From Planctomycetota bacterium (GTDB lineage Bacteria > Planctomycetota > UBA11346), in the NCBI GenBank assembly GCA_013816485.1, contig JACDEI010000016.1, forward strand, positions 1 through 64,000: 64,000 bases of DNA. The letters run 5' to 3'. Under the pieces are notes generated by a model. That model saw only the letters and a list, made by a program, of their open reading frames with translations, had not been told where the DNA came from and did no database searches. How positions within the stretch are numbered: position 1 is the stretch's first letter; each line of letters begins with the position of its first letter. The position numbers and the translations under genes are program-made. Positions 18,275-26,693 of the stretch are shown piece after piece.

Positions 18275-20053
18275 TTACAAGGTGCCGACGATGGTCTGGA
18301 ACTCGGTATACGCTGCGCTGGCCTCGTTGCCGCGTTTCTGCGGGAAGTCCTTCTCGATCTTCACCAGCGCCTGTTTCACCACGCTGAGCTGGAACTTGGG
18401 ATTGGTGGCGTTGAATTCCTTCGACGCCTTCACCACGTACTCGACCAATGGCAGAATGAGGCTGCCTTCCTTGGCGTTGTCGGTGCAGGTCTGCAGCGCG
18501 ATGTTGAGCGCCTCGGGTTGCTGCTGGGCGGCAACCAGCTCGGCGCATTGCAGCAGACGCAACTGGATCTGCAGATCAGGGCGTTTGGCATAGAGCGCGT
18601 AGGCGTTGCGGAAGATCTTCTGCCGCGCGGCGACATCCTTCGGGTCGATTGCGGCCATGAATCGTTGCAGGCATTCGAGGGTCAGGTCCGGATGGTTGGC
18701 GAGGTCTTTCATCAGGCGCGCGACCAGTAGGTTGCCCTCCCTCTGGTCGATCGCGCCGGTGGAGACCCCATAGGCCAGCAGACGCCAGGCGTTGGGGTTG
18801 AAGGTGTTGCGCTCGATCGCCTGACGGGCGAGCGTCATCGCCGCGGCCGGATCGGAGCCGATCAGTTGGACCGCCGCACGCGACAGCGCGGCACTGTCCC
18901 GGTACTTGAAATATGACAGCGAGATGCCGTCGTAGAGCATCGCCATTTCACGGTCGAGGATCATGATACGCGTCTGCGGATCGAAGATGTCGCCAGTGTA
19001 ATAGTAGTCGCCCTGGTAACGCCCGGTGAAGTCGAGTTGCGCCCGACCGCCGGCATTGATCAGGAAACCCGCCCACGCATGCAGGCTCGACGCGCCGTAG
19101 CGGCCCTCACCAGCGACCTTCATCGACGGCACGCCAAAGGCCTTGGCTACGCGCGTGGTGTAATGCGCCTGATCGACGCACACGCCGCCGAGTTTGCGCA
19201 GGTTCTCCAGCACGTAATCGCTGGAACCGAGTTTGGGTGAACGGCCGCCAAGTTTGTCGTGGTCGTAGGGGACCATCTGGTAAAGACTGGCGATGTCCTT
19301 GCGCGCTGCGTCGCAGTTCTTCCACGCCCAGTCGATCTCGCTGTCAGCGATGTCGAAATCCACCAGATGCACCAGGATCGGCCACGGCAACTGATCCGGT
19401 TTGAATGTAAAACGCGCTTGGTTCTTCTTGTCGCTGAAATAGTCGAAGGTCGCCAAGTACGGTCGTTGGGGTGAAAACTGCGAATCGCTGACCGCCCACA
19501 GGTAGTTGAGCCGCGAGGTCGACAGCGCATCCGGCGTGTCGTAGACCACCGCCATGGCGATGGCCAAGTGCGCGAACTGCTCCACGCGTTTGGCGTCGTG
19601 CTGACGCAGGGCATCAAGGATCTCCACCGCCTTGGCCGCCTCGTCAAACTGGGGCGACAGGGCGAGCCAGAAGTCGCGGCGGATCTCCGGGCGGGCCTTG
19701 AGCCAAGCGATGAAGTCGGCGCTCACCGCCTTGGCATGCTTCTGTTCGATGGCATCGACGTAGGCATCGGTGAAGGCGAGCATGGCCTTGGCGTCGATGC
19801 CTTTCTTGCTCGCTTCCTTGCCTGCTTCCTTCCCCGCTTCCTTCCCCGCTTCCGGTAATGCTGGCGGCGTTATTGGATCGACGAAGCCATTGGGTGGCGC
19901 TTTGCGCCAGTAGCGCCCACTGGCATCGATGGTGACCTTCACCGGCTCCGCGCGTTTGATGATGTCGGTTTTGAAGGTGAAGGGTGCCTCAGTTCCCGCT
20001 GCGCCAGGAACTACCCCAGCCAGCAACATCAGGCACGTCACGACGATCCGCAT
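18275..20053 (-). CDS. Secreted transglutaminase-like/TPR protein
   Basis: A 592-residue exported protein (signal peptide MRIVVTCLMLLAGVVPGAAG). Residues about 285-345 form a transglutaminase-like core: Cys292 in GGVCVDQAHY, His325 in SSLHAWAGF and Asp341 in AQLDFTG. This Cys-His-Asp arrangement is used by peptidases and cross-linkers. The C-terminal 200 residues look helical and TPR-like (AAAMTLARQAIERNTFNPNA and onwards). A low-complexity repeat GKEAGKEAGKEA at about 70-82 comes from a short DNA tandem repeat. The start is at 20053, since the frame upstream lacks a signal peptide. Its substrate is unknown; cell-wall or surface-protein processing would fit. Confidence 0.78.
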   Translation of the reverse strand: MRIVVTCLMLLAGVVPGAAGTEAPFTFKTDIIKRAEPVKVTIDASGRYWRKAPPNGFVDPITPPALPEAGKEAGKEAGKEASKKGIDAKAMLAFTDAYVDAIEQKHAKAVSADFIAWLKARPEIRRDFWLALSPQFDEAAKAVEILDALRQHDAKRVEQFAHLAIAMAVVYDTPDALSTSRLNYLWAVSDSQFSPQRPYLATFDYFSDKKNQARFTFKPDQLPWPILVHLVDFDIADSEIDWAWKNCDAARKDIASLYQMVPYDHDKLGGRSPKLGSSDYVLENLRKLGGVCVDQAHYTTRVAKAFGVPSMKVAGEGRYGASSLHAWAGFLINAGGRAQLDFTGRYQGDYYYTGDIFDPQTRIMILDREMAMLYDGISLSYFKYRDSAALSRAAVQLIGSDPAAAMTLARQAIERNTFNPNAWRLLAYGVSTGAIDQREGNLLVARLMKDLANHPDLTLECLQRFMAAIDPKDVAARQKIFRNAYALYAKRPDLQIQLRLLQCAELVAAQQQPEALNIALQTCTDNAKEGSLILPLVEYVVKASKEFNATNPKFQLSVVKQALVKIEKDFPQKRGNEASAAYTEFQTIVGTL

Positions 20054-20177
20054 GGCATTCTCCAGGATACGAGGATTGCCTGCTATGTCTGTCGTGTCCG
20101 TCTGAGCGGTCAATCTGTAGTCATGCTCATGTACGGATCTGTGTCCGGACATCGTCAACCAATCTGGCGTCCGAGAG

Positions 20178-20960
20178 TCAGAAGTCCGTATCCGGTGTGG
20201 TGAGATCTAAGTCCTTGATCCAGATATTGCGGTAGCGCACGTCGTGGCCTTCGCATTGCAGCTTGAGTCCGCCTGGGACATCAGTGATGCCCTTGCCGCC
20301 GTCGTTGCCGCCGTCGATGCCGGACTTAGGGCCGCCCCACACCTGGTTGATGCGCACGTTGGTGTGCGCCTTCTTGCCGTTGAAGTACATGCTGACGAGC
20401 GGCTTTTCCGTCAGCTTGCCGTCGGTGAAACGCGCTGCGCGGAAGGTGATGTCGTAGGAGTTCCACGTACCGGTGCCGTTGTAGAGATGGTAGGGCGACT
20501 CCGATTCGTTGATCACCGCAGCCATGCCGTGTTTGGTCTTATCACCGTCGAGCACCTGGATCTCGAAGCGGTTCTGCAGGTACACGCCGCTGTTGCCGCC
20601 CGGCTTGGCGATGCAGAACTCGATGTGCAGGCGGAAGTCGCGGTAGGCTTTCTTGGTCACTACATCGGCGGTGCCGTACTTGCCGCCAGCAGCGACGGGG
20701 TCGTCGGTCATCAGCACGGTCTTTCCCGCGTCGACCGGATCGGGCACGATCTGCCATTTGATCGGCAGCGCGGATTTGAAGCCCGGACCTTCCCAGTAGG
20801 TCCACTTGTCGTCGAGCATCGCGCGCGAGCCGTCGAAGACGACCTCGGCCCCGGCGATGGGGGCGGCACCGACGCCGATCTCGGCGGCGGACGGCGCACG
20901 CGTACAGGCCGCCACGATCAGCAGGCTGGTGGAAAGGGCGGCGAAGCGGGCGATGGTCAT
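20178..20960 (-). CDS. DUF1080 (3-keto-disaccharide hydrolase-type) lipoprotein
   Basis: A 260-residue protein with a lipoprotein signal ending LLIVAACTRAP. The body is the concanavalin-like DUF1080 fold abundant in Planctomycetota: KKAYRDFRLHIEFCIAKPGG, NSGVYLQNRFEIQVLD, WNSYDITFRAARF, VRINQVWGG and IRYRN-like RYRNIWIKDL at the end. Some members hydrolyse 3-keto-glucosides; most are uncharacterised. The start at 20960 gives the lipobox, while the longer frame does not. It precedes the transglutaminase-like gene on the same strand after 124 bp, and the two may be co-transcribed. Confidence 0.87.
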   Translation of the reverse strand: MTIARFAALSTSLLIVAACTRAPSAAEIGVGAAPIAGAEVVFDGSRAMLDDKWTYWEGPGFKSALPIKWQIVPDPVDAGKTVLMTDDPVAAGGKYGTADVVTKKAYRDFRLHIEFCIAKPGGNSGVYLQNRFEIQVLDGDKTKHGMAAVINESESPYHLYNGTGTWNSYDITFRAARFTDGKLTEKPLVSMYFNGKKAHTNVRINQVWGGPKSGIDGGNDGGKGITDVPGGLKLQCEGHDVRYRNIWIKDLDLTTPDTDF

Positions 20961-21113
20961 GCGTGGTTCCTGATAGGCGACAGCGTGGGTGGACCTGCGG
21001 GAAGGATACGCGCAACCTGCCCGCCGGGTTGACCACTCCGTGATCCAGCACCGGAGCCTAGCGTCCTGCTGATGAAACCCTGGATGGTTCAGTGACCGAG
21101 CCAAAAACCATAC

Positions 21114-21294
21114 GGCAGAAAACCTAGCCACAGAGCCCACGGAGAGCACAGAGCAAAGCCCTCTGTTTTTCCCCCTCTGTAGCCTCTGCGGCCTCTGCGG
21201 CCTCTGCGGCCTCTGCGGCCTCTGCGGCCTCTGCGGCCTCTGCGGCCAGCCGTCATGCCTTTCGAATCGAGCTTGGCTTTACGCCCTTGGGTGC
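21114..21294 (-). repeat. Mobile-looking repeat with 9-bp VNTR (copy 1)
   Basis: The element starts GGCAGAAAACCTAGCCACAGAG, carries seven perfect copies of CCTCTGCGG (21183-21245) plus one degenerate copy, and ends with the reverse complement of GCACCCAAGGGCGTAAAGC. The copy at 31541-31676 has the same two ends in the opposite orientation. The array can pair with the GAG-rich left side. The remainder of the gap between the DUF1080 gene and the MFS gene holds nothing else I can name. Confidence 0.85.
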
Positions 21295-21345
21295 ACGCCA
21301 GGGGGATTCATTCCGCGAGCATCAGCGCACACTCCGCCCATCACC

Positions 21346-22560
21346 ATGAGCGAGTCCCCGTCACCACCCACCACCACCACCAGCTCCGGGATGCCACCCA
21401 CCGTGCGCCGCCTTGGCTGGCTGCATGCGGCGAATGATTTCACCCTCGACTTCATCACCCCCCTGCTGCCCGCCGGTGTGCCGGCGGCGTGGCTTGGACT
21501 GATGGAGGGCGTCGCCGATGCGGTGGCGCAGGTGCTCAAGCTCGTCACCGGCCGTCGCAGCGATGCGACCGGCCGACGGGCGGCGTGGGTGCGTGCCGGG
21601 TACGGCACCAACGCGGTGGCGCGTCCGCTCGCCGCCATCGGCATGTTGCTCGCCTGGCCGGCGTGGATCGTCGGCTGCCGTATCGCCGATCGCATCGGCA
21701 AGGGCCTGCGTGGTTCGGCCAGCGACGCGCTGGTGGCGGATTGGATCGATGCCGCCGGACGTGCGCGGGCGTATGCGCACCTGCGCACGATGGACCACCT
21801 GGGCGCGACCGTCGGTGCCGGCTGTGCGGCGCTGGTGGCGTGGGGGCTGACGCTCGACTATGCGCACCCGGAACGCCTAGCTTGGGTCGTCGCCTCGCTC
21901 GTCCTGCCGATGCTGCTGATGTTGTGGTGGTGCCGTGGATTGAGCGATCATCCGGACGCGAAGCCGAAGACCGGCGTCGTCAGCGGGTGGTGGCCGCGCA
22001 GCGCTGCGCTACGCCTGCCGCTGATCGCCATCGGCGTCGCCAGCATCGGCGCCAAGCTCGCGCCGTTGTTGATCCTGGTGCAGGTCGCCGGCATCCCCCT
22101 CACCCAGGAGCAGGCCGCGACCAGCAACACGTGGCCATTGTGGCTGGTGTGTGTCGCGTGGGGCGCGATCGCGCTGGTGCAGGCGGTCGCCGCGACGCTC
22201 GCCGGCATGCTCACCGAACGCCTGGGCGCGCGCACCTTCCTGATGATGAGCTGGATCCTGACCGCCGCATTTTTCGCCGTGCTGAGTGTCGCCACCGGTG
22301 CGTGGCTGATCGCCGCCGGACTGGGTTGGGCGGTGATCGCCGGATTGAGTGACGGCGCGGAGAAGACCTGGCTGGCGGACCTCGCGCCAAAGGATGAACG
22401 TGCGCTCGCGTTCGGCGCGCTCGGCGTGGTCATCGCGGCGGCGATGATCACCGGCGGCGCCACCGTGGGTTTCGGTCTGCTGGTGTATGGCCCGGCGATC
22501 TTCTGGCTGCCGGCGGCGGGATTGGTGTTCGGTACGCTGCTGATTTCCAACCGCCGGTGA
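21346..22560 (+). CDS. MFS transporter
   Basis: A 404-residue membrane protein with about 11-12 hydrophobic helices. The cytoplasmic loop 2-3 signature region is present (VTGRRSDATGRRAAWVRAGY), as is the DRIGKGLRGSASDALVADW motif shared by a bacterial MFS subgroup. It uses ion gradients to move small molecules; the substrate cannot be told. The N-terminus is Thr/Pro-rich. No clear ribosome site precedes ATG 21346, so MPPTVRRLGWLH at residue 16 is an alternative start. Its stop is 4 bp from the stop of the convergent beta-helix gene. Confidence 0.88.
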   Translation: MSESPSPPTTTTSSGMPPTVRRLGWLHAANDFTLDFITPLLPAGVPAAWLGLMEGVADAVAQVLKLVTGRRSDATGRRAAWVRAGYGTNAVARPLAAIGMLLAWPAWIVGCRIADRIGKGLRGSASDALVADWIDAAGRARAYAHLRTMDHLGATVGAGCAALVAWGLTLDYAHPERLAWVVASLVLPMLLMLWWCRGLSDHPDAKPKTGVVSGWWPRSAALRLPLIAIGVASIGAKLAPLLILVQVAGIPLTQEQAATSNTWPLWLVCVAWGAIALVQAVAATLAGMLTERLGARTFLMMSWILTAAFFAVLSVATGAWLIAAGLGWAVIAGLSDGAEKTWLADLAPKDERALAFGALGVVIAAAMITGGATVGFGLLVYGPAIFWLPAAGLVFGTLLISNRR

Positions 22561-22564
22561 GCCG

Positions 22565-23926
22565 TCATCTGGGACGGCGTGGCCTCTGCATCAGCAGGCA
22601 CAGGGCGAATGCCAATCCTGCGACACCACCGCCGACGCCGCATCCACCGCCACCAGACGACAATCCCGATGATGGTGGCGGCGTACCACCACCGCCTCCG
22701 CCACCACTTGACGACGGCCCGGCATAGGCACCGGCATCCGGTGCGCCGCTGTCGCTGCGGGCGGTGAGCACGCCAAGGCCTTCATAGGTATGCGTCGCCA
22801 CCGCCGATCGGCTGACACCACCGCCATCGAGGTACGTCGCACCCGCAGTGCCAATGTCGATGCACAGCGAACCGCTCGCGAGGTGCAGGTCGCTGCCGCT
22901 GACAAACCCAGGTGCCGCGCCGGTGACCGTGCCGCTGAATCCGCCTGGGATGCTGGCGGTGCTTGGTGCCCAGTTGCCTGATCCGATCGCCGTCGCACCA
23001 GCGGTGAGCGACACCAGGCTGTTGGAACCGCTGAACACGTTGTTGCGCGCCACCAGATCGGCGTCCGCGTGGCTGGTGGTCAGGAAGGTGTTGCTGGCCA
23101 CTCCAGCGATGCAGGTGTTGTTGATGAAATAGAGCGTGCCGTTGTGGGCGTTGCCGCTCTCCGCGCCGAACAATACAAAACGCGAACTGTTCCAGCCCGA
23201 TCCACGATTCTTGCTGATGATGACGTTGCCGATCATCACCGCGTTGCTGTTGGCGGTGGTGGTGTCGGGCGCGTCGACCAGACCGACCTCGCCGTCCTGC
23301 GAGTTTTCAATGCGGTTGTAGAGCAGGGCGGTGAAGTGCGCGCGGCTTTTCACGTTCTGCCCGTGCGTCGCGCTGTGGATGTGGCAACCGCGGACGGTGA
23401 TCGAGTTACCACCCATATAGAGGTTGTGGCTGTAACCGCTAAAGTCGACGGTGCCGTTGTGGTCGATCTCGCAGCCCTCGACCAGCACGACATCACAATG
23501 GTCGCTCATCATGCCCATGTCGTTGTGGCGGATGCGACAGTTCCTGATGGTCACATTGGTCGCGCCGCCAGTGATGCGGATGCCCGCGCCGTTGTTACCG
23601 TTGTCGGCATTGGCCAGTTCCAAGTTCTCGATCAGGACGTGGCTGCCTTCGATCTGGAACACCGCCCGCGGGACAGAACCGGAACCACTGACACTCTTGC
23701 CGGTGGCGTCGATGAGCGGCCGCGTGGCCCCGATGCCGCGGATGGTGATGGGCGAACCGGAAGTGCCGGAGGCCGACCAGCGTTTCACTTCGTTGTAGGT
23801 ACCGGCATGGATGTTCACCGTGTCGCCAGCCACCAGGGTCGGAACGGCGGCGATGGTGGTGTAGGACTTCCCTGCGCCGACCTCGTAGACCGCGGCAGAG
23901 GCCATCGTGGTCACCAGGAACAACAT
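22565..23926 (-). CDS. Secreted right-handed beta-helix protein with GlyGly-CTERM-like sorting tail
   Basis: A 453-residue protein. After a short signal (MLFLVTTMASAAVYEVGAG), residues about 20-380 form a parallel beta-helix: DTVNIHAGTYNEV, PITIRGIGATRPLID, VLIENLELANADNGNNGAGI, VTIRNCRIRHNDMG, FINNTCIAG. The C-terminus has a Pro/Ser/Gly linker, then GGGGCGVGGG, a hydrophobic helix VAGLAFALCLLM and the basic end QRPRRPR. This tripartite layout matches GlyGly-CTERM/MYXO-CTERM-type surface sorting signals. It is homologous to the beta-helix of the divergent FecR fusion gene. The frame stays open upstream through a palindromic repeat (23943-24061), so the true start is uncertain; 23926 gives the most sensible export signal. 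Confidence 0.83.
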   Translation of the reverse strand: MLFLVTTMASAAVYEVGAGKSYTTIAAVPTLVAGDTVNIHAGTYNEVKRWSASGTSGSPITIRGIGATRPLIDATGKSVSGSGSVPRAVFQIEGSHVLIENLELANADNGNNGAGIRITGGATNVTIRNCRIRHNDMGMMSDHCDVVLVEGCEIDHNGTVDFSGYSHNLYMGGNSITVRGCHIHSATHGQNVKSRAHFTALLYNRIENSQDGEVGLVDAPDTTTANSNAVMIGNVIISKNRGSGWNSSRFVLFGAESGNAHNGTLYFINNTCIAGVASNTFLTTSHADADLVARNNVFSGSNSLVSLTAGATAIGSGNWAPSTASIPGGFSGTVTGAAPGFVSGSDLHLASGSLCIDIGTAGATYLDGGGVSRSAVATHTYEGLGVLTARSDSGAPDAGAYAGPSSSGGGGGGGTPPPSSGLSSGGGGCGVGGGVAGLAFALCLLMQRPRRPR

Positions 23927-23942
23927 GCCGCAGATGGCGCCT

Positions 23943-24061
23943 CCTGGGAGCGCGGACTTCAGTCTGCGCCGCGACACGGTCGCCAGCCCACCCAGGACGT
24001 GAAAGCTCCGGTCCAGCGACCAACTCATAAGGCTGCGCAGACTGAAGTCCGCGCCCCCAGG
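23943..24061. repeat. Palindromic element, GCGGACTTCAGTCTGCGC type
   Basis: The left arm (23943-23969) begins CCTGGGAGCGCGGACTTCAG and its inverted partner (24035-24061) ends with the complement, differing at one position in the first 27 (A against G). The loop is 65 bp. The element borders the beta-helix gene start and leaves that reading frame open. The same type occurs at 35747-35855. Confidence 0.85.
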
Positions 24062-24224
24062 GGACGGCCTTCCGCCTGGACGAGGTGGGTGTTGCTGGGC
24101 GGACCGGGTGCGCATGGGGCCTCGCTCAATCTCTCCACCTCGCGGGCGATCGTTACAGGGCACGGCCCTGGCACGGGATTTCAGGTGTAACGCCGGGCCC
24201 TTCCGCGGAGAAATGCAGCGAACC

Positions 24225-24746
24225 ATGCCCGACCACACCCAGGAACAGTTCACCCGCCTGTGGACGGCGGCCCATCCCGCCATCGCCGGCTATGTCGCGG
24301 CGGTGGTGACGGACCCGCACGCTGCCGACGACGTGTTGCAGGAGGTCGCCCTCACCCTGCTGCGGAAGTACGCCGAGTACGATCCGGCGCGCCCGTTCAT
24401 CGCCTGGGCCATGGGCGTGGCAAAGACCGCGATCCTCAGCGAACGCCGCGATCGTACACGCGCGTGGAGCCGCCTGCGGCCGGCGACGATCGATAGCCTG
24501 GAACAGGTTTGGCAGGAGGTCCTGCCCACCGCCGACGCGCGGCGTGGCGCGCTCACGGAATGCCTACGTGGTGTCACCGGCCGCAGCCGTGATCTGCTGG
24601 CGCTGCGTTATGAGGAAGCGGTCGAACCGCAGGACATCGCCGAACGCCTGGGCATGACCGCGGTGGCGGTGCGCGTGGCACTGACGCGCGTGCGCGCTGC
24701 GCTCCAGAACTGCATTGAGAAACGCCTGGCCAAGGGCGGCGCATGA
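24225..24746 (+). CDS. ECF-type RNA polymerase sigma factor
   Basis: A 173-residue sigma-70 family factor with region 2 (DPHAADDVLQEVALTLLRKYAEYD, here in two overlapping parts around HAADDVLQEVALTLLRKY, then PFIAWAMGVAKTAIL) and region 4 (SRDLLALRYEEAVEPQDIAE, then RLGMTAVAVRVALTRVRAAL). It resembles the Rhodopirellula/Verrucomicrobium group of sigma factors, which supports the PVC assignment. ATG 24225 gives the usual family start; ATG 24213 is also possible. The stop overlaps the FecR/beta-helix start by 4 bp (ATGA), so regulator and membrane partner are coupled. Confidence 0.9.
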   Translation: MPDHTQEQFTRLWTAAHPAIAGYVAAVVTDPHAADDVLQEVALTLLRKYAEYDPARPFIAWAMGVAKTAILSERRDRTRAWSRLRPATIDSLEQVWQEVLPTADARRGALTECLRGVTGRSRDLLALRYEEAVEPQDIAERLGMTAVAVRVALTRVRAALQNCIEKRLAKGGA

Positions 24747-26629
24747 CGCCCGACGAACTGATCAGCGGACAACTCGACGGTACGCTCGACGAGGCCGGCC
24801 TTATCGCGTTCGATGCCTGGCTCGCCGCCGACCGCGTCAACCAAGTGCGCTGGTGTCAGACGGTGCTCGACCATCAGCACCTGCGCCAGCGCGGCGCGAT
24901 GGCGACGCACGCGACCACGCCATCACGTCGGCACCTGCGTTTGCATCGTACGCGATCCTCCTGGATCCCGTGGGCCTCCGCCGCCGCTGCATTGCTGGTG
25001 ATTGCCCTCGGCTGGTGGGCGACACGTCCGCCGCTCGATGACGCGCCGGTGCTGGCTGGCGCAGAGGCGACCGAGGTCCTGCGCGCCGATGGCGACCGTG
25101 TGGTGCGCGTGCTGACCGGCGAGACGCTGCGCCCAGGCGACCGCCTGACGATCGGTGCCGGCCGCGCGCTGCTGCACTACCGCGATGGTACGCGCATCAC
25201 CGTCGCCGCCGGCAGCACCGCGACCGTGCTCGCCGCCACCACCGGCAAACGCCTGCGCCTCGATCAGGGCGACCTCACCGCTGAGGTCCGTCCGCAACCG
25301 TCGAACCGCCCGCTGGTGGTCAGCACCACCTCCGCCGAGGTGGTGGTGGTCGGCACCACGCTGAACGTGGCCAGCACCGCTGACGAGACGCGCGTCGGCG
25401 TCGCCACCGGCACCGTCCGCGTCGAACGCGGTGCCGACACCATCGCGGTCCCCGCCGGTTCCTTCGCCGTAGCCGCCAAGGACGCCGCACTGCTGGTGCG
25501 CCGCGACGCCGCGCCCATCGGTGAGGTCCACCGCGTCGGTGCCGGCCAGCGTTACGCGACACCAAGCGATCTGCCAAAACTGAATCCAGGCGATGTGGTC
25601 GAGCTGCACCCAGGCACCCACCGCGGCGGTTGGAAGCTGCTGGAGGGCGGCACCGCCCTGCGGCCGCTGGTCATCCGCGGCATCGGCAGTGAACGGCCGG
25701 TGTTGGACGCCAGCGGCCAAGTGCTCGACGGCGTCGGCGCCACCGCGCGCGCGGTGCTGCAACTGCACGGCACCAACGTGGTGGTGGAGCACCTCACCAT
25801 CATGGGTGGCCGCAACGGCCGCAACGCTGCCGGGATCCGCTGCGTCGACGCGCAGGCCATCACCATCCGCGACTGCCGCATCCACGACTGCGACCAGGGC
25901 ATCGACGCCACCGCCGACCGCGTGCTGATCGAAGACAATGACATCGGCCCGGTGGGAACCCCGCAGCATGACGGTTACTGCCATCTGCTGCATCTTGGCG
26001 GTGGTGCCGCGACCGTGCGCGGCAACCTGCTGCACGATGCGCCCCACGGTCAGGCGTTGATGAGCGCCAACCACTCGCTGGTGGTGGAAGCCAACCGCAT
26101 CAGCGGCTGCGCCGATGGCGAGATGAGTTTCCTCGACATCGGTCGCGAGCGCAGCATCGCGCTGTCCGGCAATGTGCTGGTGGGGCAACCACGTCGTGCC
26201 GGAGCCAATCGCATCCGCACCATCGAACTGCATGGCACCCACGGCGGCGACCTCCGCCTGTCGCACAACACCATCGTCGCCGCCGAGGGCGCGATCATCC
26301 TGCTCAATGAGCGCAGCCCGATGCGGATCACTGCCAACGGGAACATCCTGGTCGGTTCGCCACAGATCGCACAATCCGGCAAAGACCTCAACGGAACGGG
26401 CAATCTCGTGGCATTCGACGCCGATATTTCACCCGGCTTCGGTATGCCCTTGGTCGCTGGCAAGGCACTGTTCATCGATCCCGCGCACGGCGATTACCGC
26501 CTGCGCAGCGATGCCCCGTACGTTAGCAACGCAGGCACGACATTCCCCGACGTGCAACCCAAGCGCACCGCACAACCAGGCAGCGATCCCCGCCCCCACG
26601 GCAACGACCCCGGCGCGTTTACGCGCTGA
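24743..26629 (+). CDS. FecR-type membrane regulator fused to an extracytoplasmic beta-helix
   Basis: A 628-residue protein. Residues 1-70 are a cytoplasmic anti-sigma-like segment, 75-93 a single membrane helix (WIPWASAAAALLVIALGWWA), and about 105-250 a FecR domain (GDRLTIGAGRALLHYRDGTR, VVVGTTLNVASTADETRVGV, TGTVRVERG). About 265-600 is a right-handed beta-helix (RYATPSDLPKLNPGDVVELH, PLVIRGIGSERPVLDASGQV, ITIRDCRIHDCDQGID). FecR proteins relay surface signals to sigma factors. Here the sensing part seems to be the beta-helix itself, homologous to the divergent secreted protein. It is coupled to the sigma factor by a 4-bp overlap. Confidence 0.88.
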   Translation: MTPDELISGQLDGTLDEAGLIAFDAWLAADRVNQVRWCQTVLDHQHLRQRGAMATHATTPSRRHLRLHRTRSSWIPWASAAAALLVIALGWWATRPPLDDAPVLAGAEATEVLRADGDRVVRVLTGETLRPGDRLTIGAGRALLHYRDGTRITVAAGSTATVLAATTGKRLRLDQGDLTAEVRPQPSNRPLVVSTTSAEVVVVGTTLNVASTADETRVGVATGTVRVERGADTIAVPAGSFAVAAKDAALLVRRDAAPIGEVHRVGAGQRYATPSDLPKLNPGDVVELHPGTHRGGWKLLEGGTALRPLVIRGIGSERPVLDASGQVLDGVGATARAVLQLHGTNVVVEHLTIMGGRNGRNAAGIRCVDAQAITIRDCRIHDCDQGIDATADRVLIEDNDIGPVGTPQHDGYCHLLHLGGGAATVRGNLLHDAPHGQALMSANHSLVVEANRISGCADGEMSFLDIGRERSIALSGNVLVGQPRRAGANRIRTIELHGTHGGDLRLSHNTIVAAEGAIILLNERSPMRITANGNILVGSPQIAQSGKDLNGTGNLVAFDADISPGFGMPLVAGKALFIDPAHGDYRLRSDAPYVSNAGTTFPDVQPKRTAQPGSDPRPHGNDPGAFTR

Positions 26630-26630
26630 T

Positions 26631-26653
26631 GTCCCCAGCGTTTCCATGGGGAC
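26631..26653 (+). terminator. Possible hairpin terminator after the FecR fusion
   Basis: GTCCCCA-(9 nt)-TGGGGAC forms a perfect 7-bp stem two bases after the stop codon. No T tract follows, so efficiency is doubtful. Confidence 0.4.
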
Positions 26654-26693
26654 GGCCTTGACCTGATCGGCGTGGCTGGTGAATCGCCGCGAC

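Noticed and set aside
21183..21245. CRISPR-like regular repeat
   Set aside because: The 9-bp units are directly adjacent with no spacers, so it is a VNTR; the same holds for the arrays at 7497, 52683, 58205 and 63550.
24923..26374. 483-residue open frame opposite the FecR/beta-helix gene
   Set aside because: Same reason: high-GC shadow with no recognisable domain, and the opposite strand is a coupled sigma/FecR pair.
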